Assembly (NCBI GenBank): GCA_030063045.1
Contig: JAQSEB010000004.1
Span: forward strand, 3,224,001 to 3,288,000
Reading direction: 5' to 3'
DNA length: 64,000 nt
From: Pratylenchus scribneri
Lineage: Eukaryota > Nematoda > Chromadorea > Rhabditida > Pratylenchidae
This document shows positions 1 to 10,818 of this stretch, one piece after another. Both the position numbers and the translations under genes were made by a program. Numbering within the stretch: the first letter of the stretch is position 1; the number at the start of each line of letters is the position of its first letter. The notes under the pieces are model-generated. The model was given only the letters and a program-made list of their open reading frames with translations. It ran no database searches and was not told the origin of the DNA.

Positions 1-225
1 CTTGCAAAACATAGAGAAAATTAGGGGGACATGCAAGATCGGTTCTCTAAAATTATATATAGGATATCTTGCTCATCTCCCGCTCCTTGTCGTTGTTTTT
101 GTCGTTGCATTATTGCTGAATGATGAAGAATGAAGAAATCTCGTCTTTTTATTCAATTTTTTCTATAAACATAATGCCAAAATAAATAATTTAAAAAAAT
201 CTCGAATATTCTTTTAATCGAATCT

Positions 226-560
226 ACATATTTCATGGTTAAAAAACGAAACCAATTGCAAAACTAACATCATCATCATCTTCAGCACCATCGATTACCC
301 TATATTTCATATTTCAATCAAATCTCATAATAATTAAATATTACTTAACATAATTGTGGAATATTTCACACAGTGAGGAATATTTCACATTCCATAGAAA
401 ATAAAAATTTGCATATTTCATGGCCAAAATCTAAACCAAATGCAAAAAGACTATCACCATCGTCTTCAGCAACCTCGATTACCCTATACTTGACATTTTC
501 ATCATCAAAAACTATCATTACCAAACTTGGCCATAACTTATGGCCTAGCTGCGCGAGACT
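226..560. repeat. Degenerate tandem duplication, about 185-bp period
   Basis: Two diverged copies start near 226 and 411 and share phrases such as 'atatttcatgg', 'cttcagca' and 'cgattaccctata'. An open frame crosses the second copy but has no recognisable domain, so I treat the stretch as repeat-derived and non-coding. No gene is supported between 1 and 2455. Confidence 0.5.
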
Positions 561-685
561 TGGCCAAATCAAAAAACTAACTGTCTGGTCATGATCAGCA
601 CCCTCGAAAACCCCTGAGTACAAAAATTCAGCTCAATCCATCCACACATCTCCGAGAAAATCGGGGGACAGACAGACAGACACTT

Positions 686-763
686 CTAAAATTATATATA
701 GGATGTTTCGTGTAAAAAAATACTAGCCCCGTCGCCCGCCTTCGGCGGGCTCCAGGGCTAGTC
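686..763 (+). mobile_element. Helitron-like end: GC hairpin followed by CTAG
   Basis: A very GC-rich stem GCCCGCC-TTC-GGCGGGC is followed about 7 bp later by CTAG and a T, in otherwise AT-rich DNA. This resembles a Helitron 3' end (hairpin, then CTRR, insertion before T). The phrase 'tctaaaattatatatagg' just upstream recurs near 45 and 2231, so it belongs to a dispersed repeat. No Rep/helicase gene is present, so any element would be non-autonomous. An alternative is a simple GC-rich palindrome. Confidence 0.35.
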
Positions 764-1093
764 TTCTTTTCTTTCCTCATATAAATCCCAAATTTCATTC
801 ATTTTTTCGCTATATAACGAAACATCCAAATCACGAAACATCAAAAAGGAGAAAGTGTTCACGAAACATCCAAAACTTGGGCTTGGAGATAAATTTTTTG
901 GATCGATATATCAATCGACGCGTCTTGATGAGCTAATCCCGAATCTATAATCGGTTTAGCATAAAACCTAGAAATAAAAAAGTTCAGCAAGACACATTCT
1001 GCTGTTAGCCACACACCACACTTATTCTAGAAATTTATAAAATAAACATTTTTAAATTTAATCATTTGTTCAAATATTTCAAATCGAGATAAA

Positions 1094-1354
1094 CTGAATT
1101 TGGCAACAAAAACACTGAATTTGGCAACAACTTTTCGTGTCGAAAAATATTATATTTTTGAGGCCATATAACTTGGCCCTAACTAGGGGTTTAGGGCTAG
1201 GGTTAGGTTCAGGGCAGGCATGGGATTAGGGGCTAAGGGCTAGGGGTTAGGGAATCTTACAGAAGTCTGATTTGGCCAAGTTATATGGCCTCAAATATAT
1301 AATATTTTTCGACACGAAAAGTTGTTGCCAAATTCAGTGTTTTTGTTGCCAAAT
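1094..1354. mobile_element. Foldback element with telomere-like loop
   Basis: The left arm (about 1094-1177) and right arm (about 1273-1354) are near-perfect inverted repeats of about 82 bp, containing 'tttggcaacaa' and 'ggccatataacttggcc'. The roughly 95-bp loop is filled with degenerate G-rich repeats such as 'ggggtttagggctaggg'. Partial copies of the arm occur near 28505-28615 and 35945-36005, so this is a dispersed family. Confidence 0.75.
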
Positions 1355-1366
1355 TAAAGGTGGTCC

Positions 1367-2005
1367 GACAATTCGGCAGTGAGACAATTCGGCAGTGCGA
1401 CAATTCGGCAGTGCGACAATTCGGCAGTGATTTTTTTTTGTAAAATAAACATGTAATTAGGGGTAATCGATGCTGGGGAATCCGAATATCGTATTAGTTT
1501 TTTAATAAAATAATTTTTTAAACCGTTTATGGTTCACAAACCGGTTTGGAAAAATTTAAACTTTAGTATTTTGGGTCATGTTATATATCATTCGACGCGG
1601 CTCGATGAGCTGAGTAAGAATCTCTCATCCTTTTCGCATAATATTTAAAATTAAAAAAGTTATGACCTTAAATTTGCATAAAGTGCTTACTTCATGACTA
1701 AAATGTTCATAACTTTTTTTAATTTTAAATATTATGCGAAAAGGATGACAGATTCTTACTCAGCTCATTGAGCCGCGTCGAATGATATATAACATGACCC
1801 AAAATACTAAAGTTTAAATTTTTCCAAACCGGTTTGTGAACCATAAACGGTTTAAAAAATTATTTTATTAAAAAACTAATACGATATTCGGATTCCCCAG
1901 CATCGATTACCCCTAATTACATATTTATTTTACAAAAAAAATCACTGCCGAATTGTCGCACTGCCGAATTGTCGCACTGCCGAATTGTCGCACTGCCGAA
2001 TTGAC
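1367..2005. mobile_element. Long palindromic foldback element with tandem 16-mers at both ends
   Basis: The arms (about 1367-1667 and 1710-2005) are roughly 300-bp inverted repeats around a small centre. Each outer end carries four tandem copies of a 16-mer of the type GACAATTCGGCAGTGC, reverse-complemented on the right. Tandem repeats inside long terminal inverted repeats are the hallmark of Foldback/Galileo-type elements. There is no transposase, so it is non-autonomous. The inner arm resembles the dispersed repeat at 29960-30300 and 39870-40150. Confidence 0.8.
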
Positions 2006-2455
2006 CAGGAACCAAATAAATTAAATGACTCCCATTTCAAATCACTTGGTCAAAGCTAGAGATGTTTTGAAATGAAAATATTCAAGATTTTTCTATAATA
2101 TTTAATATAGAGATTAGAGAAATATAGAGAGTAGAGATATAAAGGTTAAAGAAATAGAAATATAGAGAGTAGATGTTGTTTAATATTTCATTAGATATTT
2201 TTTCCAGAATGTTCGGATAGATAGGTACACTTCTAAAATTATATATAGGATTTTTTCTTTCGTGTAAAAAAAGTATTATTTTCGTATAAAAAAATATTTC
2301 TCATTTAGAATCTTTTAAAAAAAGCATTTTTCATTACTATTTATTAATTATCATATCATTAACTATTAACGTTTATTTGAGATTATTAATAATTGAAATC
2401 CACAAATTTCAGAGATATAATTTTACTTTCAATAGTTTCGACCAATTAGCAAATT

Positions 2456-3065
2456 ATGTCCCGTAACTACCAATCTGTGAGTTGATATTTTTTAACTTAT
2501 TCAACTATTTATTCGCCTGTAATTTTAGCAACAGGCGCAGTTAATTTACAGTGATGGTGCCGATATTATTGCTAAGATCAATGACAAGTAACAATTTTAA
2601 TAAATCCTATTTTATTGTTATCAATTTAGCAAGGACGACTGGTGTGATGCTGTTCGCGATCATATTTGGAATGCAATCGATGCAATTGAGGATGGGCTCC
2701 GAAATGTCAATGTCAATGGTATGAAAAATATTAATGATAAATTGTTATTTTTAATTTTAAGTGAACGTCCGCAACCATAATAAATTGGGAGTTCCTCCAT
2801 TTCGAAATCAACAAGTAATTTAAATTTATTTGTTCGTATAATTTTTTTTCTTTAGGATCCCCGAATCAAAGAGCTCAAAAAGCGATTTTCCAACGCCGTC
2901 CATATTTTGTGTCTTTTGGCCGATTACAATTTGGCACAAGGGGCACAACCTACACAGGAAGACCAGCAAGCTGTTACGAATGGCGAACATGCTCTGGCTC
3001 AACTTAATATTGCATTGATGGAGGATTTTCCCACGCACACTAGTGGAGCCAGTTCAGAGGACTAA
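2456..3065 (+). CDS. Unrecognised 143-residue protein, five exons
   Basis: Exons 2456-2476, 2529-2587, 2630-2718, 2762-2814 and 2856-3065 join in frame across GT-AG introns to give 143 residues, beginning MSRNYQSQQAQ. I do not recognise the family. The protein is soluble and probably helical, with an acidic middle (DNKDDWCDAV), an 'NVNVNV' run, a basic stretch KELKKRF and a polar acidic tail. There is no signal peptide or membrane segment. The start was chosen because it is the first ATG and gives a 21-nt exon with a clean GTGAGT donor. The next gene, SIAH, starts only 232 bp downstream on the same strand, a spacing compatible with a nematode operon. Confidence 0.7.
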
Positions 3066-3297
3066 GAGATGAATAATCAAAGTTGATCATAAAGTTCTGT
3101 TCACCATTGAATTTTTATTTAATTTTGACATGATAAAATTTTTTTTGTACTCTGATGTGCTAAACTTATTTGTAAAAGACGTAAATATTTTTATATTTAG
3201 TGATTATTTGATGTACAACCAATTTTAAAGCTTAATTTTCATTCATAAAGAATTAGTTCCAGCCAAATTCTTGTTCATCCTTTACAAAAATCGAGCA

Positions 3298-4885
3298 ATG
3301 GACAAATCACAACAACAGCAAATGCCATCAAATTCGGGCAGTGATCCGCCATCTCCAGCATCGTCAATTACATCATCCTCACTTGCAAATACTGAAACAA
3401 CAGGCTCATCGAATTTCGCAACAGGATCTGCGAACTTCTGTTTTCCAAATCCACGAAATGCTTCAAAAGTTTCGGCTGCAACACAACCAGCAAGTATGAA
3501 AATAATTACATTTTAAATCTTAAAATTATTAATTTTTAGCAATGATGGTGAATTCATTGCCAGCCGGATTTGCTGCTCCTCAACAAATCCCGCCAACCTC
3601 TTCTCAGGCAATTGCAGCAGCCATTATCAACCATTCAACCGGACAAGGAATCCTCCCAATAGGACCAGCGGCTGCAAGTTCCGAATTACTCTCCGCATTC
3701 GAATGCCCAGTTTGTATGGGTAAGATTTAGAAATAAATTGAATTAATGAATGATTTTAATTTATTTTAGATTACATGCTTCCACCTTATTTGCAATGCCA
3801 ATCCGGCCATTTGGTGTGTGGGAATTGTCGCCCCAAAGTTTCGGCTTGTCCAACTTGCCGAGGACCAGTTCCAAGCATTCGAAATTTAGGAATGGAGAAA
3901 ATAGCTACAAGGTTTTATTTATTTTGTAAATTAATTCTAAATTATTTGTTAGTCTTCAATTCCCATGCAAATTTGCCCATTCCGGTTGTGGACAATATTT
4001 CTTCCACAATGAAAAAGTGGAACATGAGGAAATATGCGAGTTTCGGTTTGACTCAAAAACAGTTTTTCTTTATTAAATTTTGATTATTTAGTCCATATCA
4101 ATGTCCTTGCCCTGGTGCCTCGTGCAAATGGCAAGGCAGTTTGAATGATGTGATGAACCATTTGATGAAATTGCATAAATCAATCACAACTTTGCAAGGT
4201 AAATAAAATATATTTTTGTGCGTTCATTTTAATAATGCAAAATAAAATTTAAAGGAGAAGACATTGTCTTTTTGGCCACCGATATTAATTTGCCCGGTGC
4301 CGTTGATTGGGTAATTTTTCCACTTTGAAATATAAAATTTATTTAATTTTATCAAGGTTATGATGCAATCTTGCTACAATGCATTTTTCATGCTTGTCCT
4401 GGAGAAACAAGATAAACAAGAGTATTCATTTTTGGGGGAATTTAAAATAATTCATAAAATTTAAATAGGCAAAGTGGTCAAAGCTATCAAATGTTTTATG
4501 CGGTTGTTCAATTGATTGGGACCAAAAAGGAGGCAGAAAATTTCATTTACAAGTTTTTTTTCCATTTTATTAATTTAAATATTTATAATTAAGATTGGAA
4601 CTTTCGAACAATAAACGCCGCTTATTTTGGGAGGCCAGTCCTCGAAGTATATTTTTAAATTACTTTTAAATTTATTTTATTATCTAAAGGTATCCACGAG
4701 GGAGTGGCTTCCGCCATTTCTCAATCGGACTGCCTGGCTTTTGATACAAACCATGCAAATTTCTTCGCAGAGAATGGGAATCTCGGAATTAATGTAAATT
4801 TTTAATTAATTCAAAAAATGAAATCCAATATTTAAATTTTTAGGTCACAATACAACGTGTGGATGGAATGAATTTGAGCCGTTAA
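3298..4885 (+). CDS. siah-1: SIAH-type RING E3 ubiquitin ligase (seven in absentia homologue)
   Basis: Eleven exons (3298-3493, 3540-3719, 3770-3911, 3953-4045, 4092-4198, 4255-4310, 4357-4421, 4469-4552, 4594-4646, 4690-4793, 4844-4885) give 373 residues. After a Ser/Gln-rich N-terminal region of about 125 residues comes a C3HC4 RING ([16 protein letters not shown], then CGNCRP and CPTCRGP). The SIAH zinc fingers follow ([22 protein letters not shown]), then the substrate-binding domain with [20 protein letters not shown] and SIHEG, ending just after [16 protein letters not shown] proteins ubiquitinate substrates for proteasomal decay in cytosol and nucleus. The zinc ligands I can follow are intact. 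Introns are 42-60 bp. The terminal exon and 3' UTR are duplicated at 5345-5570. Confidence 0.97.
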
Positions 4886-5170
4886 TAAAAACGAATCTCT
4901 CATTGCTTATATACTCAAAATTTATTTGGAATGGAAATAGTCCTCATCATTCATAAAAAATGAATCTTCTTTTTATTTTTTTTTCATATCATTTTGAAAT
5001 GAATTTATGTTTTTTTTGTGCATCTTAAAATTTTGTATAATAAATATAAGCATAAATAAAAGTTCAAAGAATTTATCATTTGTGAAAGAGGCTAATTTCC
5101 GTTTATATCTTCGGTTTATTTTAATCAGAATTATTCCATATATTTGTTAAAAAATTTTTATAAAACGAAA

Positions 5171-5341
5171 ATGGACAAAGGCTTCCAAAATTTTATGTCC
5201 AAAAAGGACTTTCATCCAAGTGCCTGGTGGAATCTAAAAAGAGTAAGCCATTTTTAACATTTAAATTATTTACAATTTTTATTAAGAAATGGGAAGCGGA
5301 AAAAAAGACGAAATGGAGAAGAAACGACAAGAAGAGCTCCA
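5171..5341 (+). pseudogene. Truncated CIR1-like N-terminal domain with frameshift
   Basis: Two exon-like pieces (5171 to about 5242, and 5287 to about 5341) encode the N-terminal Cir_N signature, the family that includes the CBF1-interacting corepressor CIR1. The first reads MDKGFQNFMSKKDFHP and the second KWEAEK then DEMEKKRQEELQ. The two parts of exon 2 lie in different frames: the seven-A run at 5300-5306 is one base short of what the family alignment needs. Coding then stops and the sequence becomes a copy of the SIAH 3' end. I read it as a broken 5' fragment; a homopolymer error in the assembly could explain the frameshift but not the truncation. Confidence 0.7.
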
Positions 5342-5344
5342 AGT

Positions 5345-5570
5345 TAAATTTTAATTTATTATGAAATCAAATCTATATTTTCAGGTCACAATACAGCGTA
5401 TGGATGGAATGAATTTGAGCCGTTAGAATCTCGTTGCTTAATGCTTATACTTATATTTACTCACAAAAAATGAATCTTTTATTTTTATATCATTTTGAAT
5501 TTGTGCATCTTATAAAATTTTGTGTAAGCATGAATAAAAGTTTTTAAAATTTATCATTGTTTAAAAAATG
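5345..5570 (+). pseudogene. Duplicated SIAH last exon and 3' UTR
   Basis: A TTTTCAG acceptor leads into a near-identical copy of the SIAH terminal exon (VTIQRMDGMNLSR then stop), followed by a shortened copy of its 3' UTR, including the 'aaaatgaatctt' and 'catgaataaaag' phrases. The copy begins inside the last SIAH intron. It sits about 540 bp downstream of the parent and directly abuts the CIR1-like fragment, forming a chimera. Confidence 0.85.
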
Positions 5571-5679
5571 TAAATTAGAACTATTTAAGTATGCTTTAAT
5601 TTGTATTGTTCATCGCAGATTGGTGGAATTAGGGAATGGAACATTGAATGATAAAATGTCATTGGTCTATTCCTTCAAA

Positions 5680-6140
5680 TTATTTCATATCTTCTGGATT
5701 GATTAAACCACGAGCCCGGTTCAATATGCTGTCCTTTGACGCATCGTAGGGCATTTCCTTTGAGGGTATTTCGAGTACTGTTGGAATGCTGGCCACGTGC
5801 TGATCCACTTGGTAACGAATCATTTCGGCCACATGTTGATTTATGAGTATTATCGCAATGTCATCACCTGAATAAAATAAGTTTGGCTAATTTTATAAGT
5901 AAATATAAATCTTTACGTCCACAAAATGAGCGGAATGCATCTTCAATTTCGGCTATGCTCGTATTCTTGTCAACAATGAGGAAATTCGGCTTACGAGCCT
6001 TGTTGAGTTGGCCTCGAAATTTTATAAATTTTAATAAGAATAGAAACATTTTGAATACCTACTCCACCGAGCAAGAAGCCAACAACGGTGTCTTCATCGC
6101 CGATCACAGCCAGCAATTTACCTTTTTGTGCAAATGCCAT
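5680..6140 (-). CDS. vha-9: V-type H+-ATPase subunit F (V1 sector)
   Basis: Three exons (6059-6140, 5917-6012, 5680-5867) encode 121 residues, the normal size for subunit F. Recognisable blocks are [57 protein letters not shown] and [19 protein letters not shown]. Subunit F sits in the central stalk with subunit D and couples ATP hydrolysis in V1 to rotation of the membrane ring, acidifying endomembrane lumens. The phases at both introns (46 and 49 bp) were verified. Its 3' end converges on the broken CIR/SIAH segment. Confidence 0.97.
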
Positions 6141-6957
6141 TTTTGCTGAAATTTTAAAATGAAATTAATATGAATTTATATTTAATTAATGTATATTAAA
6201 TTATGAATAAATTATTGGCAAACTCGGCCCCATTTATGGCCAGAAGGATTTAAGTGAAGAGGAATGAGGAACGCGAACGCATAGGCATTTATTCTCTCCA
6301 CAAAATGCATTATATTTTTTGCTTTCCATCTCTTGCCTTTGATCTTTGATTTTGGCAAAAATAATAAATAATGTAATCGTTGTAATAAAATTACATTTTT
6401 CTGATTTAAAATTTCTAATATACGATACGCTCTGAAAAATGTTTCGCACCATAACTCTTGAAGCACTGAACCGTTTTGGACAAAATTGATGTCTTTTTGA
6501 AGAGCTAAGTTTTGGCTATCGAATGATATAAGATTCATCCGGCTTTTCCTTAAATATAATAAGAAAATTAAAATGGCCATTTTCAGCAATTTTTCCATCT
6601 TTTTGGCCATAAATTTGTGAATTTTAAGATAATCCATGTTCTCTATATCTTTCTAGCACAATTCCATCCAGCTCTTTCATCTGATTTTATATTCCATCCA
6701 AAAATATTTCCGCAGTTCTTTTGAGTTATTATTATTATTAGCCTCGCTTCCAAACGGACATTGCCCTCCAATTCCTCTTTCAGCTAATGTATGCAAATTT
6801 TTATGATGTTTTTGTATGCTTTTTGGGCCTTAACAATGCTGCTTCCTAGAGACATTGAACAAAGGAACATTGAAAAAGAATGTAACAACAAAAAAGCTAA
6901 ATTCTCCTTCACATTCCTTGCTTTCACTATACTTCCTATTTTCATTATTATTTTCCC
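6141..6957. other. Intergenic, no supported gene
   Basis: AT-rich spacer between two divergent genes (V-ATPase F leftward, CEP104-like rightward), so it should contain both promoters. Open frames here (for example 6212-6637 on minus) show no domain, and I judge them chance. Confidence 0.6.
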
Positions 6958-9852
6958 ATGAATTCCCATTACAATAAGAGCCAATATAATCAGCAGCCGG
7001 CAGAAGATTTTATTTCATACTATTGTCCATTTGAAAAATGGAAAACAAACTGTAACAGTAATGATGAAGAAAAAGGGAATAAAAATATTGAGAATGGTCG
7101 AATTATCCGTTATTCAACAATGAATCCATTGGATGAAAAGTTTCGAAGTGGAAAGCCATATTTAATGTTCGCATTTTGAACATACTAGTATTCATGCATA
7201 ATTGTACTAAAGGTATCGTCACAAATTCCATCCGCAGGGCTTTCATCTGTTTGGCCCATCCAAAGCTGGCCTCGAACCGTTGACGGCCATTCGAATTATG
7301 CAAAGTCGATTGAAGGATTTGGCCATAAAAAGTCGGCTTACTGAACGGGAAATAAAGGTTCTCATTCATTGGATGGGGGAATATATTTTTGAATTATTCC
7401 CTCAGGCAGAAATTTGTAATTCGGCAATTATTTTATTGGAAAAAGCGGAAAAGGACATTGAACAGTTGGACAAAAAGCGAAATGATGCACTAATATTTGG
7501 GGAGGAGAAGCTGGCCAAGGAATTGAGCAAACAAATTCGCGACAAATTCGATCGAGCCCTTTTTGGGACTTATGCCGATTTATTATTGGATAGCGAGGAA
7601 GTTAATAAAGGAGAAGGGATTTGACGAATTTATCCCATAAAGGTGAAAGCATTTGGCATTGAATCAAAGTGGATTGGCCAAAGTCAGAGAAAATTGATGA
7701 ATGAAAGTGGGCGGAGGAAGTCGGATTCCCAAAGTGAATGGGAAAATTTGGATGCCGTGAGGAAGGAGGAAAGGCGAAGAAGACGGGAAAGGAGGCGAGG
7801 AAGGAGGGCAAAAAGTGCCGTTTTAGGGACAATGATGCGCGAACGATACGACATTTCGGATTTGGATGGACCCGCCGGTGAACATCATTGGCACAAAGAA
7901 AAGAAGGTGAAAGGAAAGGAAGAGCAAACGGATGATAAGAAAAATGAGGGGAAAGATGATGAAGAAGAGGATGAGAATAGCAGCGATGTGGAAACGGAGG
8001 AGGAAGATAGGCCAAAGAAGGTTGAAGCCAAAATTGAAGGCAAATCAGCGGTGGGAAAGGCCATAAATGAGGCCACTGGAAGAGATGAAAATGAGAAGAA
8101 GGAAGCCACTAAAATCCCAGTTCCATTGAAAATTCATTCGGACCCTTCCATTCCAATTCCCGGTGGATATCGTCGAAGTTTGTCGGCGCCAAATCCGAAT
8201 CGAAAAGGCATTCTGAAAGATGTAAATGGCGGTGTGGCCTTCGATTCGGACAGTCGCCTTTCCACTCGAAGACGGCCAAGTTTTTTGGGGATGCGAGCAT
8301 TTGATCAACTAAAACGACGTCGAAGTTCCACAATGCCCTCATCGATGGCCAGGGAGAGGGGAAAGGCCAATTTGATTGTGGAGGATGCAATTCAACGGCT
8401 TCAACGCCTCCAAAGACGAGTGGGAGCAATTCCAGCAGGACAAGGGGATGATGGGGTCAAAAATGAATTGGAGGCATTGGATGGAGTGAGGGAGGCGGCC
8501 AAAAGATTTGCGCAAAAAAGAAGGGAAAAAGCAAAGGAAGAGGCGAAGAAGGAGGAGGCAAAAAAGGAAGATGGCACAACGGAAAATGGCCCACAAATTG
8601 AAGGGGAGGAGCAGCCAAGGAAACGAGTGAATTTCCAAATCGAAAATGGGAAAAATGGCTCGGAAATATTGCCAAGACTGTTGGCAATTGGAGGCGAACA
8701 AGCAAAAATGCAATGGAGAAGGAATAGTCGAACAAATTTACATATGGGCGCATCGGAATGGCGTCGGCCAAATCATCGAATACCAATGGCGTTGATGGAT
8801 GAGGATGAGACGGAGGAAAAATTGTTCCCGGAATTGGTGAAAACATCCGCAAAGTTTGTTTTAATAATTGAAATGGGACGTTCAAGTACAGTTATTCAGT
8901 ACTATAGTCCATTCTTTTGTCCATAATTCAGTGAAGTAATAACCAATTTTGGAAGGGAATATATAATACCATTATCCATTAGAAAGCCCAAAGTATCCTA
9001 TACAATTTAGCCTTTTCAAATTTTATGAAATCCCGCTTAAATAATTTTGATAAAAATCAGAATTTTTTGAGGAAAAGTCGCTTATTTTATCCACTTTTTA
9101 GAGGACATTTATTAGGTAATGAATTGGATCCTCTATTGTTAAGTATGTTCAAGGCCTAATCTAATGAAATGTCTTGTGGAAAATATAGTAGTAAAATCGG
9201 CTTATAATATGGCTACAACTTAAATTAAGCATTTGCCCTTACTGTGAACAACGAGATCCATGGTTGGAGAATGATGACTTCCTCCGATTGCATTTGGCCG
9301 AACAGTGAGTTTTATGTGGTCCAATATATCCCAAAACAAAAATAGTTGCCCATTTCTTACACGTTGCGAATTTTGTGATAAAATTGTGGAAGTGCATGAG
9401 CTAAACGATCATCATCTAAAACGATGCCATTTTTTGGGTGACACACTCATCGACTGTTATTTGTGCGGAATGGCCAGATACCCGGATGAGCCAGGCACTC
9501 ATCCAAAATGCCAATGTTTAAATCATATTTTGTAAATAAATTTGTATGTATTTTTATAGTTGCGCCTCCACCGCGAGGTGGAGCATGGTGTCCATTGTGT
9601 TCCGATTTGATTCGCAATGCAGATTCAAAACAGAATTGGCTTGAACATTTAACAGAAAAATGTTTCAACAATCCGAGAACAAGGAGATGGGAAAAGTATT
9701 TGGAGGCTGATCAGCAAGATAGACCAACTCAAATGATGGAACAATTGAATGAGGTGAAAAAAAATATAAAATGCAATGAGGGAGCCATAGGCAAAATTAT
9801 GTCAATCAAATTTAGAAGAAAAGCAGTTATCGTATTCTCTGATATGATATAG
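6958..9852 (+). CDS. CEP104-like protein: coiled coil, charged linker, C-terminal zinc-finger array
   Basis: The end of the gene is diagnostic. Exons 9230-9304, 9346-9515 and 9560-9852 encode serial fingers CPYCEQRDPWLENDDFLRLH, CPFLTRCEFCDKIVEVHEL, CYLCGMARYPDEPGTHPKC and WCPLCSDLI, in the order and spacing of the CEP104 zinc-finger domain. Upstream, about 7216-7600 encodes a coiled coil (EKAEKDIEQLDKKRNDALIF), joined by a 42-bp intron (7601-7642) to a roughly 400-residue, highly charged, low-complexity region up to about 8837. CEP104 caps microtubule plus ends at centriole and cilium tips. I see neither the jelly-roll N-terminus nor a TOG domain, so either this orthologue is reduced or upstream exons are missed. 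The 5' end (6958) and the joint between 8837 and 9230 are uncertain; that gap holds a decayed MITE. Confidence 0.75.
8905..9165. mobile_element. Decayed copy of the ~300-bp palindromic MITE (family A)
   Basis: It carries the family-A left motif ('attcttttgtccataattca') and the inner 'actttttagaggacattta' block of the right arm. It lies in the CEP104-like intron, which explains the random reading frame continuing to 8926. Confidence 0.6.
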
Positions 9853-9959
9853 AAAAGTAGAATTGAGGAAAAAGCTGGGAACAACTTGAAATGTAAAAAA
9901 TTAAGGCAATAAAGTCTAAAAATTATAAAAAAAATATTTTACACATTTCCAAAATGAAG

Positions 9960-10475
9960 CACTAACCAGAAAGAAAAATAAAACTTTCCGGAAAGAACTT
10001 AGATTAAAATTTTCCGGAAAGAAAATAAAACTTTCCGGAAAGAACTTAGATTAAAATTTTCCGGAACAACCGAAAGAAATTAGATTAAAACTTTCCGGAA
10101 CAACCGGAAAGAAGTTAGATTAAAACTTTCCGGAACAACCGGAAAGAAGTTAGTTTAAAACTTTCCGGAACAACCGGAAAGAAGTTAGTTTATAAAACTT
10201 TCCGGAACAACCGGAAAAAAGTTAGATTAAAACTTTCCGGAACAACCGGAAAGAAGTTAGTTTAAAACTTTCCGGAACAACCGGAAAAAAGTTAGGTTAA
10301 AACTTTCCGGAACAACCGGAAAGGAGTTAGATTAAAACTTTCCGGAACAACCGGAAAGAAGTTAGATTAAAACTTTCCGGAACAACCGGAAAGAAGTTAG
10401 ATTAAAACTTTCCGGAAAGAAAAATAAACTTTCCGGAAAGAAAAATAAACTTTCTGGAAAAATTTAAATTAAAAC
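9960..10475 (+). repeat. 35-bp satellite array (CTTTCCGGAA family), array 1
   Basis: About a dozen tandem 35-bp units carrying 'aactttccggaacaaccgg' and 'aagttagatt', with degenerate shorter units at both edges that contain 'gaaagaaaaataaa'. Consecutive cores at 10091 and 10126 give the period. Each unit contains CCGGAA motifs in opposite orientations. The same unit reappears reverse-complemented at 45003-45290. Confidence 0.95.
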
Positions 10476-10818
10476 TTTTCGGAAAGAAAAACAAAATCTA
10501 ACCCAGAAGAAAATAAGCATTTTCCGGAAAGTATTTGTTAGAAATTCAGAATTAACAGAAAACCTAATAAGCATTATTCTAGAAATAGAAAATATATTTA
10601 TATTTACTTTATTTTAAAAGTTGAGACATCTATTAAGAAATATACCATTCGATAGATAATTGGTTATTAATGTTATCATCAAATTAGTTTGAAAAGATAT
10701 AGTTTTTTAGGATTTATAAAGAACCAAAATTGGCCATATCCAAATTTGTTTTTATCTGTCAAATTGCTCATACATTTTCCTCCTCCTATTCAAGACATTA
10801 GCCTCCGTCTCCACGGCT

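Noticed and set aside
6212..6637. 141-codon open frame on minus
   Set aside because: AT-rich, hydrophobic-basic composition without a domain, overlapping another frame; lies in a divergent promoter region.
7643..8926. Treating the long 427-codon frame as a separate intronless gene
   Set aside because: A 42-bp in-frame intron joins it to the coiled-coil exon upstream, and its end runs into a decayed MITE, so it is an internal exon of the CEP104-like gene.
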